DNA of 40,714 bases from an uncultured Saccharospirillaceae bacterium (lineage in GTDB: Bacteria; Bacteroidota; Bacteroidia; Flavobacteriales_D; CAJJDF01). Where the stretch lies: contig CATLPG010000026.1 of assembly GCA_950054195.1 (NCBI GenBank), positions 1 to 40,714 of the forward strand, given 5' to 3'. Below the pieces are notes generated by a model, which ran no database searches, was not told the origin of the DNA, and saw only the letters and a list, made by a program, of their open reading frames with translations. Shown here piece after piece: positions 23,497 to 31,774 of the stretch. The first letter of the stretch is position 1, and the number at the start of each line of letters is the position of its first letter. The translations under genes and the position numbers were made by a program.

Positions 23497-25347
23497 ATGA
23501 ATAGATATATCATAATTTTTAGTTTTTTATTGCTATCCACTATCGGTTTAGCACAGCAAAAAACAAGATTCATAGCACCTCAATTACCCCAAGTAAACCC
23601 TAAAGAAGCCAAAGCTAAAGATTGGGGAGTGTTGATTCAAAATATGGAAGCACCAATTCCGGGTGGTAACTCATACAGAGAGTTTTTACTAGAAAAAAAG
23701 GAAAAGATTAGTCAAAAATATCCTAGACACGGAATGCCAATGTCTAGTCGAGATATTACACTTATCGACACCATCGGTGTAGGGATGTCTTTTATGACAA
23801 ATATTGGAGGACATGGAATACCAAATGATAATTCGATGGCTATTTCTAATGATGGAATACTAATTTCTGCTTTTAACTCAGCAATTTATATTTATGATAC
23901 AGAAGCAGATACTGTCATGGCAGAAGTATCATTGGATTTCTTTAGAGATCAACTTGGATTAACTGCTCATAGTTATGATCCTAAATTGGTGTATGATCCT
24001 GACAATGATCGCTTTATTCTAGCTTTTTTAATAGGTCGACTATCAACAGATAGTAAGATTATTACTTGTTTTTCAACAACGAATAACCCAATGGATCCAT
24101 GGAATGTGTATGCAGTACCAGGAAACCCTTTAAATGATACTTCATGGAGTGATTACCCTGCAATTGCTATTACAAAGTCAGATTTATACATAACAATGAA
24201 TTTGCTAAAAGAAAACCAACCATGGCAAACAGCATTTAAGCAAACCGTTATATGGCAAATTGAGAAAGAATCAGGTTATCAAGGGGACACAGCTTTAACA
24301 TTGGATTTATTTCATGAGATAAAGGAAGGAGGAATTAAAATTAGAAATATGCACCCTGTTAGAGGTGGCTTTGATATAAAAGGACCAAACCAATACTTTT
24401 TATCAAATAGAAATTTTGCAGACCAAAGTGATACCATCTACTTTATTGAGGTTACGGATAACTTGGCAAGTGGAAATGCCCAAGTTAATGTACAATTATT
24501 AAGTGCAGATCAAGATTATTATTTGGCACCAAGTGCGCAACAAAAGGAGTTTACTTTCCAAAAGTTTCAAACCAACGATTCTAGAGTATTAGGTGGAATT
24601 CTAGAAAACAACCGAATAGAGTTTGTACAAAACACCTTACATCCATCAACAGGGAATGTAGCTGTTTTTCACGGAATAATTGAAGATGTAAATAATCCAT
24701 CAATTAAAAGCAATTTTATTTTTGATGACAGTTTAGAATATGGTTATCCTAATATTGCGTATGCTGGATCAGAGACAAATGAAACAAAATCGATTATAGG
24801 ATTTAACCATACTTCATATTGGCATTTTCCTGGTCATTCAGCTGTTTATTCAGACGGGAGTGCATATTCAGAAATAAAAATGGTAAAAAGAGGGGAAGGA
24901 GTAGTGTCTTCTCAAAGTGGATATAACCAACGTTGGGGAGATTATTTAGGTGTTCAGCGTAGATACAATAACCCATGTGAACTATGGATGACAGGTTACT
25001 TTGGGGATGCAGGAGGAGATAATAAGAGCTGGGCATCTCAGCTTTATGCTCCTGGAGACTGTTTTGATAAGGTCGACACACTTCGTGAATTCGTTAATGG
25101 AAATGTATTTCCTAACCCAACGGTAGATTTTGCTGAAATACATTTTAACCTATCTGCTGATCAAAATGTGATTATTGATTTAGTTGATAACTATGGTAAT
25201 TTAGTTAAGAGACTGCTTCAAGATGATTTAAAGGCAGGAGAAAACCGACTAACTTTTTCAACTAGATTATTGGCTTCTGGAAATTATTTTATCAGAATAT
25301 ATAACGGGAAAGACCGAATCTTAACCAAAAAGATAGTAAAGAGGTAA
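23497..25347 (+). CDS. large secreted protein with T9SS sorting domain, unknown function
   Basis: A 616-residue protein from the ATG at 23497. An upstream in-frame ATG at 23446 overlaps sanA and would spoil the signal peptide. The signal peptide is MNRYIIIFSFLLLSTIGLAQ. The body (about 55-530) contains IGGHGIPNDNSMAISNDGILIS, a SAHSYDPKLVYDPDNDRF-like stretch, and SWSDYPAIAITKSDLYITMN, which read as beta-propeller-type blades. It ends with VFPNPTVDFAEIHFN and KKIVKR, the type A T9SS sorting domain. No catalytic motif is apparent. It is probably a surface or extracellular protein exported via T9SS, in an operon with the glycosyltransferase and SanA-like genes. Confidence 0.85.
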   Translation: MNRYIIIFSFLLLSTIGLAQQKTRFIAPQLPQVNPKEAKAKDWGVLIQNMEAPIPGGNSYREFLLEKKEKISQKYPRHGMPMSSRDITLIDTIGVGMSFMTNIGGHGIPNDNSMAISNDGILISAFNSAIYIYDTEADTVMAEVSLDFFRDQLGLTAHSYDPKLVYDPDNDRFILAFLIGRLSTDSKIITCFSTTNNPMDPWNVYAVPGNPLNDTSWSDYPAIAITKSDLYITMNLLKENQPWQTAFKQTVIWQIEKESGYQGDTALTLDLFHEIKEGGIKIRNMHPVRGGFDIKGPNQYFLSNRNFADQSDTIYFIEVTDNLASGNAQVNVQLLSADQDYYLAPSAQQKEFTFQKFQTNDSRVLGGILENNRIEFVQNTLHPSTGNVAVFHGIIEDVNNPSIKSNFIFDDSLEYGYPNIAYAGSETNETKSIIGFNHTSYWHFPGHSAVYSDGSAYSEIKMVKRGEGVVSSQSGYNQRWGDYLGVQRRYNNPCELWMTGYFGDAGGDNKSWASQLYAPGDCFDKVDTLREFVNGNVFPNPTVDFAEIHFNLSADQNVIIDLVDNYGNLVKRLLQDDLKAGENRLTFSTRLLASGNYFIRIYNGKDRILTKKIVKR

Positions 25348-25390
25348 AATAGAAAAGCCTTTTATAACTCTATAACATACTTAAAAAACT

Positions 25391-27532
25391 ATGAAGAAAT
25401 TTTATTTTCTAGCGTTAACAGTTTTTGTTTTTAATGTATCATTTAGTCAAACAAACTTTTTTAAAAAAGATACATTAACCCTTAGTGATGCTGTTTTAGG
25501 CTATTATAAAGGCTTATACCCAAAACAAGTAAAAAGATTAGCATGGCTTAGTGATGTTGATAAATACTTTTACGCTACGGATACTTCTTACATTGTTAAA
25601 AAGGCTAAAAAGTGTAAAAAAGATGTTGAAATTACCTTGTCAGAATTTAAAAAAGGAGATACATCCTTAAATAGAATTCCCTATGTAGAGCACGCAACTG
25701 ATAAACTTTTTGTTTATAGAGGAGCAGAAGGTGTTACTTGGTATGATTACCGAAAAAATGAAATTGTTACAACTGTTAAGTTACCTTCAGAAGCTACCAA
25801 TGTAGCTATTGACTTTGATAGAAAACAAGTGGCTTATACTATTGATAATAACCTTTACATGGCTACAATAACCGATTCAAAAGTTGCTGTAGTTGAAAAT
25901 ACAGATGAAAATATTGTTTCTGGTCAAGCCATCCACCGTTATGAATTCGGAATAACTAAAGGAATATTTTGGTCTCCTGATGGAACAAAACTGGCTTTTT
26001 ACCAAAAAGATGAAACTGATGTAGCTGATTATCCACTATTAGATATTACCACAACACCAGGATCTCTCAATTCGATTAAGTATCCAATGGCAGGTCAAAA
26101 AAGTGAGTATGGTAGAGTGGGAGTTTATGATTTAGCTAAAAATAAAGTAATCTACTTAAACACAAAAGGAGCTAAAGATGATTATGTAACAAATCTTACA
26201 TGGGGACCTAAAAGTGAAAGGCTATATATTTTCCAGTTAAATAGAGGGCAGGATGATATGCATTTGAATAGTTTTGATGCTTCTTCAGGAAATCAATTAA
26301 AAAATTTAGTTCACGAAACTCATGAAAAATGGGTAGAACCAGAGTATCCACTCTATTTTAATCCATCAAATGAAAAGGAGGCAATATATTTAACAGAAAA
26401 AAAGGGATATATGACCCCTTACTTGCTAAATATTGAAACAGGAGAGTTAACTGATTTAGTAAATATTTCGTTTCCTGTAACAGAAGTTTTAGGGTTTACT
26501 AAAGATGGAAAATATTTTGACTTCATGGCTACTGGTACTGATGGTAGAAATAACTTAGGGTATCGTTTAGAAATGGCAAGTAAAACCTTAAAGCTGCTTT
26601 CTACCTCTGCAGGAACTCATAGTGTTCAAATAAGTGCTAGTGGTGATTATGCCAGTGACGCTTATTCTGATTTTAAAACGCCTGGAATTACAGAGATTGT
26701 AAAAATAGATAAAGATGAACGTGCAAATATCTTAACTGCTGAAAATCCTTTAGAAAATTACGAAAAAGTATCTACGAGCATGATCACGTTAAAGTCTGAA
26801 GATGGATTTAACCTTTACGGTAGATTAATATTGCCTCCAAACTTTGATAAGGAAAAGAAATACCCTGTTCTAATATATGTTTATGGAGGCCCACATGCTC
26901 AGTTAGTTACAAATAGCTGGCTTGGAGGTGCAAGTTTATGGATGCACTGGTTAGCCAATCAAGATTATATCGTATTTACATTAGATGGGAGAGGTTCTGC
27001 TAATAGAGGTTTTGCTTTCGAAAATGTAATTCATAGAAAGCTTGGAGAAAACGAAATGAAAGATCAATTAGTAGGAGTTGAGTATCTTAAAAAGTTAGCA
27101 TACGTTGATTCTACTAGAATGGCTGTTCATGGGTGGAGTTTTGGAGGCTTCATGACCACCTCATTAATGTTAAATTACCCAGATGTTTTTACAACAGGTG
27201 TTGCTGGAGGTCCAGTGATGGACTGGAAATGGTACGAAGTAATGTATGGTGAACGTTACATGGATATGCCAGAGGAAAATCCAGATGGATACAAACAAAC
27301 AAGTACGATTGATAAAGTAACGAACCTCAAAGGAAAGTTAATGACTATTCATGGTACTATAGATGATGTAGTCGTGATGCAGCATAATTTAGCTTTTCTA
27401 CAAGCATGTGTTTCTAATGGAGTTCAGGTAGATTTCTTTGCTTACCCAATGCATCCGCATAATGTAAGGGGAAAAGACCGTGTACATTTAATGGAAAAAG
27501 TATTAAACTATATTATTGAAAATAATCAATGA
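25391..27532 (+). CDS. dipeptidyl peptidase IV-like S9 serine protease
   Basis: A 713-residue enzyme with a signal peptide (VFNVSFSQ, cleavage near 20), a beta-propeller (about 40-460) and an alpha/beta-hydrolase domain. The nucleophile is Ser583 in HGWSFGG; the acid is Asp658/659 in HGTIDDVV; the His is in YPMHPHNVRG (688/690). The substrate-binding Glu lies in HRYEFGITKG (about 182-191), a single-Glu form usual in bacterial DPPIV. It removes X-Pro or X-Ala dipeptides from peptide N-termini, probably in the periplasm or at the surface. It lies 43 bp after the T9SS gene and overlaps pcm by 4 bp (ATGA). Confidence 0.93.
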   Translation: MKKFYFLALTVFVFNVSFSQTNFFKKDTLTLSDAVLGYYKGLYPKQVKRLAWLSDVDKYFYATDTSYIVKKAKKCKKDVEITLSEFKKGDTSLNRIPYVEHATDKLFVYRGAEGVTWYDYRKNEIVTTVKLPSEATNVAIDFDRKQVAYTIDNNLYMATITDSKVAVVENTDENIVSGQAIHRYEFGITKGIFWSPDGTKLAFYQKDETDVADYPLLDITTTPGSLNSIKYPMAGQKSEYGRVGVYDLAKNKVIYLNTKGAKDDYVTNLTWGPKSERLYIFQLNRGQDDMHLNSFDASSGNQLKNLVHETHEKWVEPEYPLYFNPSNEKEAIYLTEKKGYMTPYLLNIETGELTDLVNISFPVTEVLGFTKDGKYFDFMATGTDGRNNLGYRLEMASKTLKLLSTSAGTHSVQISASGDYASDAYSDFKTPGITEIVKIDKDERANILTAENPLENYEKVSTSMITLKSEDGFNLYGRLILPPNFDKEKKYPVLIYVYGGPHAQLVTNSWLGGASLWMHWLANQDYIVFTLDGRGSANRGFAFENVIHRKLGENEMKDQLVGVEYLKKLAYVDSTRMAVHGWSFGGFMTTSLMLNYPDVFTTGVAGGPVMDWKWYEVMYGERYMDMPEENPDGYKQTSTIDKVTNLKGKLMTIHGTIDDVVVMQHNLAFLQACVSNGVQVDFFAYPMHPHNVRGKDRVHLMEKVLNYIIENNQ

Positions 27533-28173
27533 TAGATTCTTACCGTCATAAAGGAATGAGAAAACAACTCGTAGAAGAGTTGAGAAATAAAGGAATTAGA
27601 GATGAGCAAGTTTTAGAGGCAATTAATAAAGTTCCGCGACACTTTTTTCTTGACAATGCTTTTGTTGAGTTTGCCTATTCTAATAAAGCCTTTCCAATTG
27701 GGGCTGGCCAAACGATCTCCCATCCTTATACAGTAGCTTTCCAAACAGAGTTGCTGCAAGTTAAAAAAGGACATAAAATACTGGAGATCGGTACAGGTTC
27801 AGGCTATCAAACAAGTGTATTAGCCCAACTAGGAGTTAAAATATATAGCATTGAGCGTCAAAAGGAATTGTTTGATAAAACCAAGCTGTTACTTCGTAAA
27901 ATGGAAATCAATGCTAATCTTTACTACGGAGATGGCTATAAAGGAAATACAATTTACCAACCTTATGATGGAATAATAGTAACCTGTGGAGCACCATTTA
28001 TTCCAGAAGATTTATTACGTCAGCTTAAAGTAGGAGGTAGGTTAGTTATTCCTATTGGAGATCTAGGTAGCCAAATTATGACCTTAATTGTTCGAGATTC
28101 CGAAACTGAATTTTCTAAAACCGAATTTGGAGACTTTAAGTTTGTTCCTATGCTGGAGCAAAAGGCTAGATGA
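27529..28173 (+). CDS. pcm: protein-L-isoaspartate O-methyltransferase
   Basis: A 214-residue SAM-dependent methyltransferase that starts repair of isoaspartyl residues in aged proteins. The family marker GQTISHPYTVAFQTELL is at about 60-76, and the SAM-binding motif KILEIGTGSGYQTSVLAQLG is at about 83-102, followed by IYSIERQ and YDGIIVTCGAP. The N-terminus (RHKGMRKQLVEELRNKGI) and length match PCMT. It overlaps the DPPIV stop by 4 bp, so the two are translationally coupled. Confidence 0.94.
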   Translation: MIDSYRHKGMRKQLVEELRNKGIRDEQVLEAINKVPRHFFLDNAFVEFAYSNKAFPIGAGQTISHPYTVAFQTELLQVKKGHKILEIGTGSGYQTSVLAQLGVKIYSIERQKELFDKTKLLLRKMEINANLYYGDGYKGNTIYQPYDGIIVTCGAPFIPEDLLRQLKVGGRLVIPIGDLGSQIMTLIVRDSETEFSKTEFGDFKFVPMLEQKAR

Positions 28174-28243
28174 TTTTCTATTAAATCCAAGCAAATATAA
28201 ATCAAAATACATATATTTCAGTATAATAAACAATGAGTATTAA

Positions 28244-30076
28244 ATGATAAAATGGCATTTTTTTTATATTACAATTTTAATTGGCCTGTCTATTCATGCT
28301 CAAGAAGAGCATTTCACTCATTTAGAACATAAAAAATTAGCTCAAAATCAGCCAGCAGAACTAACTATTCCAAAACAGGGAACAAGAAGTGGGGCTAAAT
28401 GTGAGTTGGATTATGTGTTTTATGGCTTCCACCCATATTGGAAAAATGGTAAAGAAGTAAACTATAATTGGGACTTAATCTCTCATTTTAGTTACTTTGA
28501 TTATGCTGTAAACCCAAGTAACGGTATGCCTTCATCTACACACGGTTTTGAAACGGCAGCTTCAGTTACTACTGCTTTAGCTCAAGGTAAAAAAGTAACG
28601 CTAACGGTAACATGTTTTGGAAATTCAGATAACACAACATTATTGTCTAGTTCTAGTGCAAAGCAAACCCTAATTAACCAACTAATAACATTAATAACTA
28701 ACAGAGGGGCTCATGGGGTATGTATTGACTTTGAAGGAATACCAGCTTCTCAACGTACAAACTTCACAAATTTTATGATTGATTTGAGTACCCAAATGAG
28801 GGCTCAAATCCCAAACGCTGAAATTAGCACAGTGTTATATTCTGTAGATTGGAGTAGTGTAATTGATGTTGCTGCTTTAAACAGCCATTTAGATTATTTT
28901 ATCATCATGGCTTATGATTATTACTGGAGTGGTAGTGCTACAGCTGGTCCAAACAGTCCTTTATATAGTTTCGAAGAGCTAAGCTACACTAGAACGGTTT
29001 CTCGGTCTATTACCGACTATCTTCAGGCAGGTGTATCAAAAGATAAACTCATCTGTGCTTTACCTTTCTACGGAAGAAAATGGCAAGTAACCAATACAAC
29101 AATTCCATCGCCTAGCACAGGAGCTTCTGGTAGTGCTCCTATCTTTTTTGATGATTTTAAGGACAATGTGAATGGGTATTACTCCATTGCTAACAGAAAT
29201 ATTTTTTATCCAAGTGAGCAAACGTACTATAATTACTACATAGGAGGACAGTTAAATCAGTTGTTTATTGATGATGCGTACTCCATGGCAAAAAAACTTA
29301 AGCATATTAGAAATACAGGAATAGCAGGTAGTGGAGCATGGGCATTAGGATACTGTGATGGATATAATGACCTTTGGGATGAGGTAGAAAATTATTTAAC
29401 CAACTGCTATCAAGACCCTTGTAGAGACACAATTTATGATTTTGGTGGACCTCTTCGTAAAACGCATAATAATGAGGATTACATCGTTAAAGTAACTCCA
29501 GATAGTTCCAATGAGAAGGATGTAGAGATTGTATTTGAGTCAATGAATTTAGAAGCAGGGTTTGACTATTTGTATATCTATGAAGGGTCAGATACACTAG
29601 CACCTCAAGTGTTAGGAAGTCCGTTTACAGGAACTACCTTACCCGACACAATTATTATTGATACCAATTTTTTTACCTATCGCTTAAAAACAGATGGAGG
29701 AGTAAAAAGTGATGGTTTTTCATTCACTTACCAATGTTTTGACCAACCTGTAATACCTGTTGATACTATCTCTGATACGACTATAGTAGATACAGGAGAT
29801 GATATGGATACAACTAATACAAGTTATGTTTTGGAGAATCCTAAAGATTGGTTTTCTATTTACCCTAATCCAACTACCAGTGATATAATTATTAATAGCT
29901 TGTTTGAAGGAGATTTTACTATCAATAATCTGGCAGGAAAGAAAGTGATTGAAGGAATCGTTTTTAAAGGTAAAAACGAAATTAATTTATCTCAGTTAAC
30001 TAATGGAACTTATTATATTATACTCAATAGAAACAATGCTGTTTCAATGAGTAAACTCATTAAATTATCTCCATGA
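28244..30076 (+). CDS. GH18 chitinase-like protein with CUB and T9SS domains
   Basis: A 610-residue secreted protein. The signal peptide is 1-19 (GLSIHAQ). The GH18 TIM barrel runs from about 55 to 387: VFYGFHPYWKNGKEVNYNW, then the catalytic strand HGVCIDFEGIP with Asp162 and Glu164 of the DxE pair, then IIMAYDYYW with Asp225/Tyr226, and GSGAWALGYCDG. This is the spore-hydrolase/chitinase type with the short motif rather than the full DGIDIDWE. Residues about 393-498 form a CUB-like domain (Cys-flanked, YDFGGP and FDYLYIYEGSD). The C-terminus (IYPNPTTSDIII to KLIKLSP) is a type A T9SS sorting domain. Probable glycan hydrolase exported to the surface. Overlaps the next gene by 4 bp. Confidence 0.9.
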   Translation: MIKWHFFYITILIGLSIHAQEEHFTHLEHKKLAQNQPAELTIPKQGTRSGAKCELDYVFYGFHPYWKNGKEVNYNWDLISHFSYFDYAVNPSNGMPSSTHGFETAASVTTALAQGKKVTLTVTCFGNSDNTTLLSSSSAKQTLINQLITLITNRGAHGVCIDFEGIPASQRTNFTNFMIDLSTQMRAQIPNAEISTVLYSVDWSSVIDVAALNSHLDYFIIMAYDYYWSGSATAGPNSPLYSFEELSYTRTVSRSITDYLQAGVSKDKLICALPFYGRKWQVTNTTIPSPSTGASGSAPIFFDDFKDNVNGYYSIANRNIFYPSEQTYYNYYIGGQLNQLFIDDAYSMAKKLKHIRNTGIAGSGAWALGYCDGYNDLWDEVENYLTNCYQDPCRDTIYDFGGPLRKTHNNEDYIVKVTPDSSNEKDVEIVFESMNLEAGFDYLYIYEGSDTLAPQVLGSPFTGTTLPDTIIIDTNFFTYRLKTDGGVKSDGFSFTYQCFDQPVIPVDTISDTTIVDTGDDMDTTNTSYVLENPKDWFSIYPNPTTSDIIINSLFEGDFTINNLAGKKVIEGIVFKGKNEINLSQLTNGTYYIILNRNNAVSMSKLIKLSP

Positions 30077-30390
30077 TCTTATATAATGTTACTGTAAATA
30101 TTGACGAAGATATTCACGATGAATGGCTCAAGTGGATGAAAGAAGTTCATGTGCCAGATGTTATGAATACAGGGCTATTTATTGAAAGTAAAATTTGTAG
30201 AATTCATGCTGAAGAAATTGGAGGAAAAGCATACTCGTTCCAATATTTAGCAAAATCAATGGAGGATTATGAACTTTACCAAAAAAAATATGCCCCAGCT
30301 TTACAGCTAGAGCATACGAAAAAGTATAATAATAAATTTGCTGCTTTTAGAACAATTTTAGAGGTTGTTCATCAATCTAAACCAAGCTAG
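30073..30390 (+). CDS. DUF4286 family protein
   Basis: A 105-residue protein: [19 protein letters not shown], then [16 protein letters not shown], and SKICRI, ending in FRTILEVV. These are the features of the Bacteroidota DUF4286 family, a ferredoxin-like alpha/beta fold of unknown function. It starts in the stop of the GH18 gene (ATGA). Its 3' end overlaps the convergent glyA by 14 bp, so the end of either transcript would run antisense to the other. Confidence 0.88.
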   Translation: MILYNVTVNIDEDIHDEWLKWMKEVHVPDVMNTGLFIESKICRIHAEEIGGKAYSFQYLAKSMEDYELYQKKYAPALQLEHTKKYNNKFAAFRTILEVVHQSKPS

Positions 30391-31657
30391 ATTCTAAAAA
30401 CAAAGGCTTATCTTTCATTAACGTATTAACTTTCCTTCTAATATCTTTTATAATAGAGGGATCTTCACGATTTTCAACAAGATCATCAATATAACCAACA
30501 ATCATTTGAGCTTCACTATTAGATATTCCTCTCGTTGTTATTGCGGCTGAACCTATACGTATTCCCGAGGTAACAAAAGGTGATTTATCATCAAAGGGGA
30601 CCATGTTTTTGTTTACAGTAATATCTGCTAGGCCTAACAAAGCTTCAGCTTCTTTACCAGTAATATTTTTATTTCTTAAATCAATTAACATACTGTGATT
30701 ATCCGTGCCACCAGAGATAATCTCATATCCATGATCAATGAATGATTGAGCCATGGCCTGTGCATTTGTAATGACTTGTTGCCCGTAGGCTTTAAAAGAG
30801 TCGTCTAAAGCTTCTCCAAAAGCAATAGCCTTAGAGGCAATAACATGCTCTAATGGACCTCCTTGTGTTCCTGGAAATACTGCTGAGTCCAATAAAGAAG
30901 ACATCTTTCTAACGACACCTTTAGGAGTTTTTATACCAAACGGATTTTCAAAGTCTTGTCCCATCATAATTACTCCACCTCTTGGTCCTCTAAGTGTTTT
31001 ATGAGTAGTTGTAGTAACTATATGACAGTGTGCTAATGGATCATTTAGTAAGCCTTTAGCAATTAATCCAGCAGGATGAGATATATCAGCCAATAACAAA
31101 GCGCCAACTTCATCAGCAATTTGTCTTAAACGTACATAATCCCAATCCCTTGAATAAGCAGATGCTCCACAAATAATTAGTTTCGGTTGTTCAACCTTGG
31201 CTTTTTGTTCAACTTTATCATAATCTATTCTCCCAGATTCTTTTTCCACACCATAAAAGGTAGGTACATAAAATTTTCCAGAGTAATTAACTGCTGAACC
31301 ATGAGTTAAATGACCTCCATGAGATAAATCAAACCCTAAAATTTTATCACCAGGCTTTAAAATTGCTAACATTACAGCAGCATTTGCTTGAGCTCCAGAG
31401 TGAGGTTGCACATTTGCCCATTCAGCTCCAAAAAGCTCTTTGAGTCTGTCAATAGCTATTTGCTCCACCTGATCCACCACTTCACAGCCACCATAATATC
31501 TTTTGGTTGGTAAACCTTCTGCATATTTATTAGTTAAAACTGATCCCATCGCTTGCATAACTTGTTCGCTAACAAAGTTTTCAGAAGCTATAAGTTCAAT
31601 TCCTCTGAGTTGACGTAGTTTTTCTTCTTCTATTAATTGAAAGATTTGCTTATCCAT
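30377..31657 (-). CDS. glyA: serine hydroxymethyltransferase
   Basis: A 426-residue PLP enzyme interconverting serine plus tetrahydrofolate with glycine plus 5,10-methylene-THF. The N-terminal [33 protein letters not shown], and the PLP lysine Lys220 in [15 protein letters not shown] are all present. It supplies one-carbon units and, through glycine, links to GcvT, encoded 10 kb away. Standard length. Converges on DUF4286 with a 14-bp overlap. Confidence 0.97.
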   Translation of the reverse strand: MDKQIFQLIEEEKLRQLRGIELIASENFVSEQVMQAMGSVLTNKYAEGLPTKRYYGGCEVVDQVEQIAIDRLKELFGAEWANVQPHSGAQANAAVMLAILKPGDKILGFDLSHGGHLTHGSAVNYSGKFYVPTFYGVEKESGRIDYDKVEQKAKVEQPKLIICGASAYSRDWDYVRLRQIADEVGALLLADISHPAGLIAKGLLNDPLAHCHIVTTTTHKTLRGPRGGVIMMGQDFENPFGIKTPKGVVRKMSSLLDSAVFPGTQGGPLEHVIASKAIAFGEALDDSFKAYGQQVITNAQAMAQSFIDHGYEIISGGTDNHSMLIDLRNKNITGKEAEALLGLADITVNKNMVPFDDKSPFVTSGIRIGSAAITTRGISNSEAQMIVGYIDDLVENREDPSIIKDIRRKVNTLMKDKPLFLESSLV

Positions 31658-31725
31658 ATCTTAATATTTGATAATTAAAAGTATTAAATCTTTTGTTCTC
31701 CGCTTATTTTTCTAACTATTTTTTG

Positions 31726-31754
31726 TCTTTGTTTCATCAAATCATCTATTTTCG
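31726..31754 (+). promoter_or_regulatory. putative promoter of the patatin gene
   Basis: A TTTG within the T-rich stretch at about 31723-31726, a 21-bp spacer, then TATTTTCG at 31747-31754 (seven of eight positions of TAnnTTTG), 20 bp before the ATG. Confidence 0.35.
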
Positions 31755-31774
31755 TTTACAGTTTCAATAAAACA

